Source: Faecalibacterium langellae
GTDB lineage: Bacteria > Bacillota > Clostridia > Oscillospirales > Ruminococcaceae
DNA: 64,000 bases
Direction of reading: 5' to 3'
Assembly: GCF_002549775.1 (NCBI RefSeq)
Contig: NZ_NMTR01000021.1
Span: forward strand, 620,001 to 684,000
Positions 25,190 through 34,424 of this stretch are shown here, one piece after another. Both the position numbers and the translations under genes were made by a program. The notes beneath the pieces are model-generated. The model saw only the letters and a list, made by a program, of their open reading frames with translations. It was not told where the DNA came from and searched no databases. The stretch's first letter is position 1; each line of letters begins with the position of its first letter.

Positions 25190-27982
25190 TTGGCTAAGAA
25201 CAAATCGCAGTACGATAGTACTCTGAACCTGCCCAAGACCCTGTTTGAGATGCGTGCCGGCCTGCCCAAGAAGGAGCCGGTCATGCTGAAGGATTGGGAC
25301 GACAACGACCTTTATAACCAGCTCATGAAGCACAACGAGGGCAAACCGCAGTTCATCCTGCACGACGGCCCTCCGTATGCAAACGGCAACATCCACATGG
25401 GCACCGCCCTGAACAAGATCATCAAAGATATCATCATCCGCGAGAAGAACATGGAGGGCTTCCAGGCTCCCTATGTGCCCGGTTTTGATACCCACGGCCT
25501 GCCCATCGAGCTGAAGGCTCTGTCCTCCGTCGGCGACAAGAAGAAGGACATCTCCAAGCTGGAGCTGCGCCAGATCTGCGAAAAGTTTGCCACCGAACAC
25601 ATCGACATCATGAGCGACCAGTTCAAGCGTCTGGGCGTTATCGGTGACTTCGAGCACCCCTATCTGACCCTGAAGCCTGAGTTCGAGGCACGCCAGATCG
25701 AGATCTTTGGCGAGATGGCCAAGAAGGGCTACATCTACAAGGGCCTGAAGCCCGTGTACTGGTGCCCGGACTGCCGCACCGCTCTGGCTGAGGCCGAGAT
25801 CGAGTACGGTGAGGACGACTGCGATTCCATCTTTGTGCGTTTCCACGTTTCTCAGGACCCCAACGGCACGCTGGCAAAGCACGGCATCCCGATGGACAAG
25901 ACCTACTTCGTGATCTGGACCACCACCACCTGGACCCTGCCCGCCAACGAGGCCATCTGCCTGAACGGTGAGTTTGAGTACTCCTTCGTCAAGATCGGCG
26001 ACGAGTTCCACATCATGGCCACCGAGCTGGTCAAGAGCGTCATGGACGCCTGCCACATCGAGAACTACGAGATCGTGGGCGAGCCTGTGCCCGGCACTGA
26101 GTTCGAGCTCATGCGCTACAACCACGTCTACCTGCCCAAGGAAGGCACCGTCATTCTGGGCGACCATGTCACGCTGGAAAGCGGTTCCGGCTGCGTTCAC
26201 ACCGCAGGCGGCCACGGCGTCGATGACTTCAACGTTTCTCAGAAGTACAATGTGCCCATCACCGTGCCCGTGGACGACGGCGGTTATCTGACCGAACTGG
26301 CTGGCAAGTATGCAGGCCAGCGCGTCTGGGCAGCCAACAAGACCATTCTGGCCGACCTGACTGCGGCCGGTGTCATCATGGGTCAGGTGCACATCAAGCA
26401 TCAGTACCCGCACTGCTGGCGCTGCCACAACCCCATCATCTTCCGCGCCACCGAACAGTGGTTCTGCTCCATCTCCAAGTTCCGCGAGGATGTCTACAAG
26501 GCCATCGACACGGTCACCTGGATGCCGGATTGGGGCCATGACCGCATGAAGGGCATGGTCCGCGACCGCAACGACTGGTGCATCAGCCGTCAGCGCACCT
26601 GGGGCGTGCCCATCCCGGCCTTCTACTGCAAGAAGTGCGGCGCTTACCACATCACCGATGCAACCATCAAGGCGGTCAGCGACCTGTTCCGCAAGGAAGG
26701 CTCTGACGCATGGTACAAGTACGAAGCCGAGCAGATCATCCCCGCAGGCGAAGTGTGCGAAAAGTGCGGCGCTTCCGAGTGGACCAAGGACACCGACATC
26801 ATGGACGTGTGGTTCGACTCCGGTTCCACCCACGCTGCTGTGCTGGAGGAGCGCCCCGAGCTGCATTTCCCGGCCGATATGTATATGGAGGGTGGCGACC
26901 AGTTCCGCGGCTGGTTCCAGTCCAGCCTGCTGACCAGTGTTGCCTCCAAGGGCTGCGCACCCTACAAGTCCGTTCTGTGCCACGGCTGGGTCGTGGACGA
27001 GCAGGGCAAGCAGATGCACAAGAGCGCCGGCAACGGCGTGGAGCCCAGCGAGATCATCAAGGACTACGGCGCGGATATCATCCGCCTGTGGGTGGCTTCT
27101 TCCGACTACACCGTGGATGTGCGTGCCGGTAAGAACATCTTCAAGCAGCTGAGCGAGGCTTACCGCAAGATCCGCAACACGGCCCGTTTCATCCTGGGCA
27201 ACCTGGATGGCTTTGACCCCAACACCGATTGTGTGGCGGACGATCAGCTGCAGGACATCGACCGCTGGGCACTGGCCGCTCTGGACGACCTGATCGCCAA
27301 CACCAATGCAGGCTACGCTGTGTATGACTTCAACAAGGTCTACCATGCCGTGTATAACTTCTGCGTTGTGGCCATGTCCAACTTCTATCTGGATGTCACC
27401 AAGGACCGTCTGTACTGCACCAACGGCGCAGGCCGCAAGGCAGCTCAGACCACCATGTACAAGATCCTCGTCGCTCTGGACAAGATCATTGCGCCCATCC
27501 TGTGCTTCACCAGCCAGGAGATCTGGGACTTCCTGCCCAAGACCGAGGGCATGAACAAGTACGTCGTGTTCGAGGAGATGCCCAAGGCTGGCCAGTATGC
27601 CGCCGACGATGCCTTCAAGGCAAAGTGGGCACAGCTCATCGCCGTGCGCGACGAGGTGAAGAAGGTGCTGGAGCAGGCCCGTGCCGAGAAGACCATCGGT
27701 GCTTCTCTGGAAGCTGCTGTCACCCTGTACTGCAATGACGCTGTCTATGACCTGCTGAACAGCATCCCCATGGATGAGCTGGCCGACCTGATGATCGTCT
27801 CTCATGTGGAGCTGGTCAAGGGTGAGGGCGGCGCTGCCAGCGCTGTCGAAGGTCTGGGCGTTGCTGCGGCACACGCCACCGGCGAGAAGTGCGAGCGCTG
27901 CTGGAAGTACTCTGCTTCCATCGGCACCCACGCAGCTCATCCCACCCTGTGCGCACGCTGCGCCAGCGTTGTGGAAGCATAA
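25190..27982 (+). CDS. ileS: Isoleucyl-tRNA synthetase
   Basis: 930 residues, starting at TTG 25190 (AGAGGAGAG eight bases upstream; no nearby ATG). Class I motifs: PPYANGNIHMGTA (HIGH region) and KQMHKSAGN (KMSKS region); the CP1 editing domain contains TTTWTLPANEA; and the C-terminal zinc site is CERCWKY...CARC. Codons ending in T (GCT, GTT, TCT) are more frequent than in neighbouring genes, fitting high expression. The 36-base gap to divIVA leaves no room for a T-box. A terminator follows. Confidence 0.98.
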   Translation: MAKNKSQYDSTLNLPKTLFEMRAGLPKKEPVMLKDWDDNDLYNQLMKHNEGKPQFILHDGPPYANGNIHMGTALNKIIKDIIIREKNMEGFQAPYVPGFDTHGLPIELKALSSVGDKKKDISKLELRQICEKFATEHIDIMSDQFKRLGVIGDFEHPYLTLKPEFEARQIEIFGEMAKKGYIYKGLKPVYWCPDCRTALAEAEIEYGEDDCDSIFVRFHVSQDPNGTLAKHGIPMDKTYFVIWTTTTWTLPANEAICLNGEFEYSFVKIGDEFHIMATELVKSVMDACHIENYEIVGEPVPGTEFELMRYNHVYLPKEGTVILGDHVTLESGSGCVHTAGGHGVDDFNVSQKYNVPITVPVDDGGYLTELAGKYAGQRVWAANKTILADLTAAGVIMGQVHIKHQYPHCWRCHNPIIFRATEQWFCSISKFREDVYKAIDTVTWMPDWGHDRMKGMVRDRNDWCISRQRTWGVPIPAFYCKKCGAYHITDATIKAVSDLFRKEGSDAWYKYEAEQIIPAGEVCEKCGASEWTKDTDIMDVWFDSGSTHAAVLEERPELHFPADMYMEGGDQFRGWFQSSLLTSVASKGCAPYKSVLCHGWVVDEQGKQMHKSAGNGVEPSEIIKDYGADIIRLWVASSDYTVDVRAGKNIFKQLSEAYRKIRNTARFILGNLDGFDPNTDCVADDQLQDIDRWALAALDDLIANTNAGYAVYDFNKVYHAVYNFCVVAMSNFYLDVTKDRLYCTNGAGRKAAQTTMYKILVALDKIIAPILCFTSQEIWDFLPKTEGMNKYVVFEEMPKAGQYAADDAFKAKWAQLIAVRDEVKKVLEQARAEKTIGASLEAAVTLYCNDAVYDLLNSIPMDELADLMIVSHVELVKGEGGAASAVEGLGVAAAHATGEKCERCWKYSASIGTHAAHPTLCARCASVVEA

Positions 27983-28018
27983 ACCTTCCGCGTAAAAACA
28001 GAACTGTTTTGAAAAGGG

Positions 28019-28051
28019 CGGCGCTCCCTTACCCGGGGAGCGCCGTTTTTT
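28019..28051 (+). terminator. Terminator after ileS
   Basis: CGGCGCTCCC (28019-28028) pairs with GGGAGCGCCG (28036-28045), then six T. Confidence 0.9.
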
Positions 28052-28077
28052 ATACTGAATGATTTGGGAGTTATCCT

Positions 28078-28554
28078 ATGGCTTTTGTTCTTTTCAATCT
28101 GGCGGCCGTGGCGGCGCTGGTGGGCATCGACCAGGCCATCAAGCTGTGGGCGGTGAATGCTCTGCAGCCGGTGGGGGCCATGCCGTTCATCCCCCATGTG
28201 GTGGAACTGCGCTTTGTGCTCAACCAGGGCATGGCATTCAGCCTGCTCAGCGGCAAACAGCTGTTCCTCATCATCGCCACCAGCGCGGCGCTGCTGGCGG
28301 TGGCCTATGTGCTGTTCTTCCGCAGCCGCGGCAAATACCTGCAGCAGGCGGCCATGATCCTTGTGCTGGGCGGCGGCATCGGCAACCTGATCGACCGCGT
28401 GCTCAACGGCGAGGTGGTGGACTATATCAACCTGCTGTTCATGCGATTTGCAGTGTTCAACTTTGCGGACATCTGTGTGTGCGTGGGCGTGGGGCTCTGG
28501 GTGCTGGTGATCTTTCTGGAAGAACTGCACGGCGAAAACGCAAAGGGGCAGTAA
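28078..28554 (+). CDS. lspA: Lipoprotein signal peptidase (signal peptidase II)
   Basis: 158 residues with four membrane helices. Conserved parts: GIDQAIKLWAV near the N-terminus, NQGMAFSLLSG, then GGIGNLIDRVLNGEVVDYI and FNFADICVCVGV, which hold the two catalytic aspartates. It cuts signal peptides from lipoproteins. The pseudouridine synthase gene follows after three bases, as in many Firmicutes. Confidence 0.97.
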   Translation: MAFVLFNLAAVAALVGIDQAIKLWAVNALQPVGAMPFIPHVVELRFVLNQGMAFSLLSGKQLFLIIATSAALLAVAYVLFFRSRGKYLQQAAMILVLGGGIGNLIDRVLNGEVVDYINLLFMRFAVFNFADICVCVGVGLWVLVIFLEELHGENAKGQ

Positions 28555-28557
28555 ACC

Positions 28558-29490
28558 ATGGAACAGCGTGAATTTATCGTGGAGCCGGAGACGGCTGGCC
28601 AGCGCATCGACCGCTTTCTCAGCGGCGAAGATACCGGCCTTTCCCGCTCGGCGCTGCAGGCCCTTGTGGCAGACGGCCATGTGCTGTGCAACGGCAAGCT
28701 GGTGGCCAAAAGCCTCAAGCTCAAGGCAGGGGACACCATCCTGCTGGAGATCCCGGACGCAAAGCCCATCGAGGCTGTGCCGCAGGACATCCCGCTGGAT
28801 ATCGTCTATGAGGACGAGCATCTGCTGGTGGTGAACAAGCCTAAGGGCATGGTGGTGCACCCGGCCCCGGGCAACCCGGACGGCACGCTGGTCAATGCAC
28901 TGCTGTGGCACTGCAAGGGCAGCCTTTCTGGCATCGGCGGCGAGATACGCCCCGGCATCGTCCACCGCATCGACAAGGACACCAGCGGCCTGCTGGTGGT
29001 GGCAAAGGACGATGCGACCCACATCGGCCTTTCGCAGCAGATGGCGGTGCACAGCGTGGAGCGTGCCTACAACACCATCGTCTACGGCGGCTTTGCCCAG
29101 GACGAAGGCTTTGTGGAAAGCAACCTCGGCCGCAGCAAGACTGACCGCAAAAAAATGGCGGTCTACCCGGCCAGTGAGCCCCACACCAAGTACGCTTATA
29201 CGGGCTATAAGGTGCTGGAACGACTGAACAACTTCACCATGCTGGAATGCCGCCTGAAGACCGGCCGCACGCACCAGATCCGCGTGCACATGGCGTCCAT
29301 CCAGCACCCGGTAGCGGGGGACCCGGTCTATGGCCCCCACAACTGCATCACCAGCCTGCACGGCCAGTGTCTGCACGCCAAAACGCTGGGCTTTGTGCAC
29401 CCCATCACCGGCGAACAGCTCCGCTTTGATTCGGAACTGCCGGATTACTTTACCCATTTTCTTGCAACGCTCAGGAGGGGAAATGTATGA
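28558..29490 (+). CDS. RluA/RluD-family rRNA pseudouridine synthase (YlyB-like)
   Basis: 310 residues. N-terminal S4 domain (residues about 14-70, QRIDRFLSG...GHVLCNGKLV), then the synthase domain with GMVVHPAPGN, GIVHRIDKDTSGLLVVAKDD, where the aspartate after HRID is catalytic, and GRTHQIRVHMASIQHPVAGD. It isomerises uridines in 23S rRNA in family members; the exact site cannot be deduced. It is coupled to lspA and overlaps the next gene by four bases. Confidence 0.94.
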   Translation: MEQREFIVEPETAGQRIDRFLSGEDTGLSRSALQALVADGHVLCNGKLVAKSLKLKAGDTILLEIPDAKPIEAVPQDIPLDIVYEDEHLLVVNKPKGMVVHPAPGNPDGTLVNALLWHCKGSLSGIGGEIRPGIVHRIDKDTSGLLVVAKDDATHIGLSQQMAVHSVERAYNTIVYGGFAQDEGFVESNLGRSKTDRKKMAVYPASEPHTKYAYTGYKVLERLNNFTMLECRLKTGRTHQIRVHMASIQHPVAGDPVYGPHNCITSLHGQCLHAKTLGFVHPITGEQLRFDSELPDYFTHFLATLRRGNV

Positions 29491-30320
29491 ATCAGTCTCT
29501 GGAATCCACGCTGGTCCTGTGTGATTTGGACAATCTGCTGCTGGGTGCAGACGGCAACCTGACCCAGGTGGTGCGGGATGTGCTGCAGCTGTTTTCCAGC
29601 CGCGGCGGCCGCTTCACAGTCTTTTCCCAGCGTTCGCCCCGGGCGGTGCGGTCCATTCTGGGCAGCGTGCGGCTGGCAGCGCCTGCGCTGGTCTGCGGCG
29701 GCACCATGGCCTATCACTATGCCGACGGCACCCGCCAGCCGCTGTGCAGCTTTGCCGGGCAGGACGCTGACCTGTTTGCGCAGCTGCCCTCTGCGGCGGG
29801 CGTGGGCATCGCTTTGCAGATGACCGACGGCACCACCCGCGTGCTGCGCATGAGCAACGCGCTGGAACGCCACCTGCAGCAGGAGTGGACGCCCTATCTG
29901 CTGGCGAATGCGGCAGACATCAAGGGCGAGAACGTGCTGCGGGTGCTGCTGTATCAGGACAGCAAGGCAGTGCCCATGGTCTCGCTGCTGGGCAAGGCAC
30001 TGGGCGACCGCACGGCTGTGCTGCTGGGGGAGCGCGCAGCGCCGGACACCCTGCTGCTGACCCCGAAGACCGTCTCCGGCAAAGAAATGCTGGACGCTGT
30101 CTGCGGCCCGGCGGGCGTAGAGCCGGAGAACGTGCTGGTGCTGGCCGGCGGCATGCCGATGCTGGAACTGGTGCGCGCGGCCAGCCGGAGCGCGGCTGCA
30201 GCCGATGCCCCGGCAGAGCTGCGCCTTGCCGCCCAGAACGTCACCCTGACCGACGCATCTGCGGGTGCAGCGGTGGAAGTGCTGTACCGTATGGTGCGGG
30301 ATGCCGAAAAATCCGTGTAA
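29487..30320 (+). CDS. HAD-like hydrolase, Cof type, with degenerate motif
   Basis: 277 residues. The start LVLCDLDNLLLG keeps the HAD nucleophile and acid (DxD), and FTVFSQRSPRAV matches the motif II region of Cof-type phosphatases. The last motif, normally GDGxND, here reads LAGGMPMLELV, lacking the metal-binding aspartates. It may be a catalytically weak or non-enzymatic HAD protein. It is coupled to the pseudouridine synthase (ATGA) and followed by a terminator. Substrate unknown. Confidence 0.7.
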   Translation: MNQSLESTLVLCDLDNLLLGADGNLTQVVRDVLQLFSSRGGRFTVFSQRSPRAVRSILGSVRLAAPALVCGGTMAYHYADGTRQPLCSFAGQDADLFAQLPSAAGVGIALQMTDGTTRVLRMSNALERHLQQEWTPYLLANAADIKGENVLRVLLYQDSKAVPMVSLLGKALGDRTAVLLGERAAPDTLLLTPKTVSGKEMLDAVCGPAGVEPENVLVLAGGMPMLELVRAASRSAAAADAPAELRLAAQNVTLTDASAGAAVEVLYRMVRDAEKSV

Positions 30321-30329
30321 AGTTTGTGC

Positions 30330-30368
30330 AAGGCCTCTGCAAATTCTTCCGCAGAGGCCTTTCTTTTT
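30330..30368 (+). terminator. Terminator after the HAD-like gene
   Basis: AAGGCCTCTGC (30330-30340) and GCAGAGGCCTT (30351-30361), ten-base loop, then TCTTTTT. Confidence 0.9.
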
Positions 30369-30386
30369 AGAGGAAAGTCGGGTACA

Positions 30387-30746
30387 ATGAAAGAACAACT
30401 TCGGCCCGAAGCCGCCCGGCGGGAAAGAGCGCTCGTTCTGCTCTCGCTGGCGGCGGCCATCCTGTGCGCGGTGCTGGCATTTCGGTTCGCGGTCCCGCTG
30501 AAGGGCACAGAGGAACAGTCATTGCCGGACGGGCAGACGCTTTCTGCCTACACCCGGGTGGACCTGAACACCGCCGACCTGGATGCTTTGTGCACCCTGC
30601 CCGGCGTGGGCGAGAGCCGTGCCCGGGCCATTGTGGCATACCGGCAGCAGTATGGGCCGTTCGCGCAGGTGGCAGATGCGGCAGACGTTCCGGGCCTGAC
30701 CGAAGACATCGTGGCCTCCTGGGCAGGCCAGGCAACTGTGCGCTGA
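30387..30746 (+). CDS. ComEA-like helix-hairpin-helix membrane protein
   Basis: 119 residues from ATG 30387 (AGGAAAG upstream). A membrane helix at about 15-35 is followed by a short linker and two helix-hairpin-helix motifs: DLNTADLDALCTLPGVGESRARAIVAYR and VADAADVPGLTEDIV. This is the DNA-binding part of ComEA without the SLBB domain. ComEA binds incoming DNA in competence, but no other com gene is nearby, so the role is open. Confidence 0.82.
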   Translation: MKEQLRPEAARRERALVLLSLAAAILCAVLAFRFAVPLKGTEEQSLPDGQTLSAYTRVDLNTADLDALCTLPGVGESRARAIVAYRQQYGPFAQVADAADVPGLTEDIVASWAGQATVR

Positions 30747-30791
30747 ACTGCGGCAACGCTTGCCCGCAGAGCGGAAAAAAGGGGAATGAAC

Positions 30792-33245
30792 ATGAGCGAT
30801 GATACCATTTTTATCAACCGCGAGCTGAGCTGGCTGGACTTCAACCGGCGGGTCCTTGCGCTGGGCAAGGATAAAAACGTGCCGCTGGCCGAGCGGGTCA
30901 AGTTCCTTGCCATTTATGGCTCCAATCTGGACGAGTTCTTCATGGTGCGCGTGGGCTCTCTGCAGGAGCGCGCGAACCTGGAGCAGGAAAAGGGCAAAAA
31001 GGAAAAGCGCGAGAACAAGACCAACATGACGGCCGCCGAGCAGCTTGCCGCCATCATGCCCAAAACCGCCCAGCTGCAGGAGGACTGCGACAAATATTAC
31101 GCAAAAGCGTTGGAAGCACTGGCCGAAAATGGCTACCGCAAGGTGGATCTTGACCATCTGACCAAAGAGGACGAGCATGTCTGGAAGAAGTATTTCCAGA
31201 CCGAGCTGTTCCCGATCCTCAGCCCGCAGATCGTGGACAACCGCCACCCGTTCCCGTTCCTGCGCAATAAGGAAATTTACCTCGGCGTGCTGCTCAAGGA
31301 AAAGCACCCTGCCGGGCAGAGCCTGGGCATCATCCCCATCTCCAGCCAGATGGAACGCATCCACTTCATTAAAAAGGACGGCGAAACGCTGTTTGCCCTT
31401 ACCGAAGAACTGGTGCTGCACTTTGCAGCCAGCATCTTCGGCAAGGAGACCATTCTGGAAAAATGCCTGTTCCGCGTTACCCGCAATGCGGATATCGACG
31501 TGAAAGAAGGCATGATGGATCATGACATCGATTACCGCGAGATCATGACCGAGCTGCTCAAGCGCCGCCGCAAACTGGCTGCTGTGCGCCTGCAGATCAC
31601 GCCTGCGCCCGCGCCGGAGGTAGAACGGCTGCTGTGCAACCGGCTGCTGCTGACCCACAAGCGGGTGTTCGAGCAGAAAAGCCCGCTGGACCTGAGCTTT
31701 TTCTACAAGCTCACCGGCCGCATCGAAGCCGAGGGCCGCCCGGAACTGTTCTACCCGGCGGCCCGGCCCATGCTGCCCCCGTCGGACTACGACCTTGCCG
31801 CCGAGGTGCAGAAGCACGATGTGCTGCTCAGCTATCCGTACCAGTCCATCCGGCCCTTCATTGCCATGCTGAAAAAGGCCGCCCACGACCCGGACGTCAT
31901 CTCCATCAAGATGACCCTCTACCGCATGGCGCGGGAGTCCCAGATCGTGCAGGCGCTGACGGAAGCGGCCGAAAACGGCAAGGAAGTCGTGGCCCTGGTG
32001 GAGCTGCGCGCCCGCTTTGACGAGCAGAACAACATCGACTGGTCCAAGCAGCTGGAAAGCGCAGGCTGCACTGTCATCTACGGTTTTGAGGATTACAAGG
32101 TCCACTCCAAGCTCACCCTCATCACCAAAAAGGGGAAGGACGGCTACTCCTATATCACCCAGATCGGCACCGGCAACTACAACGAGAAGACCAGCGAACT
32201 CTACACCGATCACTCTTTCATCACGGCAGATCAGGGCATCGGCGAGGAAGCCTCCAACGTGTTCCAGAACCTTGCCGTGCAGCAGCTGACCGAGACAAGC
32301 GACAAGATGCTGGTGGCCCCGCTGCGGTTCAAGAGCGTGCTGCTGGAAGAAATGGACCATGTCATCTCGGCCGCCCGCATGGGCCGCCCGGCGGCAATGA
32401 TCCTGAAAAACAACTCCATCAGCGACCGCGACATCATTCTCAAACTGCAGGAAGCCAGCTGTGCCGGAGTGCGCATCGACATGATCGTGCGCGGCATCTG
32501 CTGCGTGCGCGCCGGTGTGCCCGGCAAGACCGAGAACCTGCACATCCGCAGCCTCGTGGGCCGCTACCTTGAGCACGGCCGCATCTACAGCTTCTTCGAC
32601 GGCGTGCACACCCGCATCTACATCGCATCCGGCGACTTCCTCACCCGCAACACCGAGTGCCGCGTGGAGGTAGGCGTCCGGGTGGAAGACCCGGTGCTGG
32701 TGCAAAAACTCACCGACATCCTGCAGCTGCAGCTGCGGGATAACGTCAACGCCCGCGAGATGCGCCCGGACGGCAGCTACCAGAAGGTAAAGCCCGCCGA
32801 GGGCGAGGAACTGGTCAACGGCCAGATGGGCATGTACGACCTGCTGAAGGATGACTGGACCCAGCCCGAACCCTGGAAGCCGACGACGCTGGCCCCAGAA
32901 CCGGCAGCTCCCGCCCCGGGACCTGCCGCCGCGCCTGTTGGAACCGAAGCTGCACCCGCTGCAGAAGAACAGCTCAAACCGGAAAAGGCAGCGGCCCCGG
33001 CCGAAAATATCGCTGCGCCGCAGAACGAACCGGGAAAGGCTCCTGTGCCTGCTGAGGAACCGGCCCCGGAAAGCCCGGATCATTTTGACCAGCTGGAGCA
33101 GATGGTGAACAATAAGCCGCGTCCGGCGCAGCCTGCACCCAAGGCGGAAGCGCCCGCCCCGCGGCCGGTGAAGCCGGTGGCAGAAACACACGCGCCAAAG
33201 AATCCGTTGAAACGCATCCTCGATTTCTTCAAGTTCCGTAAATAA
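30792..33245 (+). CDS. ppk1: Polyphosphate kinase 1 with C-terminal extension
   Basis: 817 residues from ATG 30792 (AAAAGGGG seven bases upstream; ATG 30786 is too close to it). N-terminus ELSWLDFNRRVLALG is the PPK1 N domain; the catalytic domains contain DYKVHSKLTLI with the phosphorylated histidine and EHGRIYSFFDG with the second histidine. Family members are about 690 residues. Here a Pro/Ala/Glu-rich tail of about 125 residues (nt 32860 on) ends in a basic amphipathic stretch, NPLKRILDFFKFRK. PPK1 makes polyphosphate from ATP. Confidence 0.96.
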   Translation: MSDDTIFINRELSWLDFNRRVLALGKDKNVPLAERVKFLAIYGSNLDEFFMVRVGSLQERANLEQEKGKKEKRENKTNMTAAEQLAAIMPKTAQLQEDCDKYYAKALEALAENGYRKVDLDHLTKEDEHVWKKYFQTELFPILSPQIVDNRHPFPFLRNKEIYLGVLLKEKHPAGQSLGIIPISSQMERIHFIKKDGETLFALTEELVLHFAASIFGKETILEKCLFRVTRNADIDVKEGMMDHDIDYREIMTELLKRRRKLAAVRLQITPAPAPEVERLLCNRLLLTHKRVFEQKSPLDLSFFYKLTGRIEAEGRPELFYPAARPMLPPSDYDLAAEVQKHDVLLSYPYQSIRPFIAMLKKAAHDPDVISIKMTLYRMARESQIVQALTEAAENGKEVVALVELRARFDEQNNIDWSKQLESAGCTVIYGFEDYKVHSKLTLITKKGKDGYSYITQIGTGNYNEKTSELYTDHSFITADQGIGEEASNVFQNLAVQQLTETSDKMLVAPLRFKSVLLEEMDHVISAARMGRPAAMILKNNSISDRDIILKLQEASCAGVRIDMIVRGICCVRAGVPGKTENLHIRSLVGRYLEHGRIYSFFDGVHTRIYIASGDFLTRNTECRVEVGVRVEDPVLVQKLTDILQLQLRDNVNAREMRPDGSYQKVKPAEGEELVNGQMGMYDLLKDDWTQPEPWKPTTLAPEPAAPAPGPAAAPVGTEAAPAAEEQLKPEKAAAPAENIAAPQNEPGKAPVPAEEPAPESPDHFDQLEQMVNNKPRPAQPAPKAEAPAPRPVKPVAETHAPKNPLKRILDFFKFRK

Positions 33246-33257
33246 AACTTTACAAGG

Positions 33258-33290
33258 CCCGGCAGAGCAAGCGCTCTGCCGGGTCTTTTT
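33258..33290 (+). terminator. Terminator after ppk1
   Basis: CCCGGCAGAGC (33258-33268), AAGC loop, GCTCTGCCGGG (33273-33283), then TCTTTTT. Confidence 0.92.
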
Positions 33291-33303
33291 GCGTGCCCGC
33301 CTG

Positions 33304-33311
33304 CATACAGT
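33304..33311 (+). promoter_or_regulatory. Sigma-E-like -10 element before the M23/M50 pair
   Basis: CATACAGT matches the sporulation sigma-E -10 consensus CATACAHT at seven of eight positions. A weak -35 (TCTTTTT, 33284-33290) lies 13 bases upstream, shorter than the usual 14-15. The ribosome site is at about 33324. Confidence 0.4.
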
Positions 33312-33337
33312 GGACTACAGCGGAAAGGGGAAAGCGT

Positions 33338-33892
33338 ATGCGGGCAAAGCGAAGCGGACGAGCCGGGCGGCTCACAAAATGGAGAAAACATGGGCCGGGA
33401 GCCGGGCTCTTTGGGGCAGCGGTCTCGCTGCTGCTGCTCTGCATCGCGGCCGTGCTGCCGGTGCGGGCGCAGACAAAGCGGGAAACGCTCTGCTTCCCGC
33501 TGAAAACAACGCAATACCGCGTTTCGGACGATTATGGCTGGCGGGACGACCCCTTCACGGGAGAGACGGCATTCCACAAAGGCATCGACCTTGCCTGTGC
33601 AGAGGGCACCGCCGTCCTTGCGGCAGAGGGTGGTGTGGTGACCCGGGCCAGCCGCAGCGCCAGCTACGGCAACTGCCTGTATCTGCTGCACCCGGACGGC
33701 CGGGAGACACGGTACGCCCACCTGCAGTATTGTTACGTCCGGGCCGGGGAGGTGGTGCAGGCGGGGCAGGTGCTTGGCACTGCCGGGCAGACCGGCCGCG
33801 CCACCGGGGCGCACCTGCACTTTGAGCTGTGGGAGCAGGGCACCGCCCAAGACCCGGCGGCAGCGCTGGGCCTTGCCGATGAAGCATCGTGA
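33338..33892 (+). CDS. M23 (LytM-domain) membrane protein, SpoIVFA-like
   Basis: 184 residues from ATG 33338 (GAAAGGGGAAA upstream). A basic N-terminus (RAKRSGRAGRLTKWRKHG) precedes one membrane helix at about 30-52; the outside part is an M23 domain with HKGIDLA and HLHFELW, keeping the zinc ligands. It overlaps the M50 gene by 14 bases. M23 protein plus M50 protease upstream of the radical SAM/DUF2344 pair is the clostridial spoIVF arrangement, where SpoIVFA holds and restrains SpoIVFB. The assignment is by architecture and place. Confidence 0.75.
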   Translation: MRAKRSGRAGRLTKWRKHGPGAGLFGAAVSLLLLCIAAVLPVRAQTKRETLCFPLKTTQYRVSDDYGWRDDPFTGETAFHKGIDLACAEGTAVLAAEGGVVTRASRSASYGNCLYLLHPDGRETRYAHLQYCYVRAGEVVQAGQVLGTAGQTGRATGAHLHFELWEQGTAQDPAAALGLADEAS

Positions 33893-34358
33893 TACCCGGC
33901 GGGCCGGGCCGCTGGTCTTCCGTGACCCGGTGCTGCTGTGCGGGGCGCTGTATGTTCTGCTCTACTTCGACGCCAGCGGCTTTCTGCGGCTGGGCCTGCT
34001 GGCGGCTTTTCTGCACGAGTGGGGGCATATTCTGCTCTACTGCGCGTTTTTCCACCGTTTTCCGGTCATTGAGGTGACCATGACCGGCTTTTGCATGCGC
34101 CTTTGCGGGAATGCGCTATCCCCGGGGCGGCGGTTCTGGCTGGCGGCGGCCGGCCCGGCGGTCAACTTTCTGCTGGCGAGCCTTTGGGCGCTGCGGCTGG
34201 GCCGGAACATGACCATCCGGGGCAGCGCCTTTCTGGCCGCCAATCTGCTGACGGGTGGGTTCAATTTGCTGCCCATCCCGCCGCTGGACGGCGCGCAGAT
34301 GGCCGCCTGCCTGTATGCTGTGTGGAACTCGCACAAAAATTTGGCGGGAAACGATTGA
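33879..34358 (+). CDS. M50 site-2-type membrane metalloprotease, SpoIVFB-like
   Basis: 159 residues from ATG 33879, inside the end of the M23 gene. Membrane helices surround the zinc motif FLHEWGHILLY (HExxH) and the second site NLLPIPPLDGAQM, whose aspartate is the third ligand. SpoIVFB cuts pro-sigma-K in the mother cell of sporulating Bacilli. It is shorter than Bacillus SpoIVFB (288 residues) and lacks a CBS domain. The following genes are those found next to spoIVFB in Clostridia, which supports the identification. Confidence 0.78.
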   Translation: MKHRDTRRAGPLVFRDPVLLCGALYVLLYFDASGFLRLGLLAAFLHEWGHILLYCAFFHRFPVIEVTMTGFCMRLCGNALSPGRRFWLAAAGPAVNFLLASLWALRLGRNMTIRGSAFLAANLLTGGFNLLPIPPLDGAQMAACLYAVWNSHKNLAGND

Positions 34359-34383
34359 AAAAACATCCGGTTTCGGGTACAAT
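34355..34383 (+). promoter_or_regulatory. Promoter of the radical SAM gene
   Basis: TTGAAA (34355-34360), 17-base spacer, TACAAT (34378-34383). The -35 box overlaps the stop of the M50 gene. Confidence 0.7.
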
Positions 34384-34424
34384 AAAAAGACGTGTAAATC
34401 AGGATTGTTTATTTGGAGGACTCA

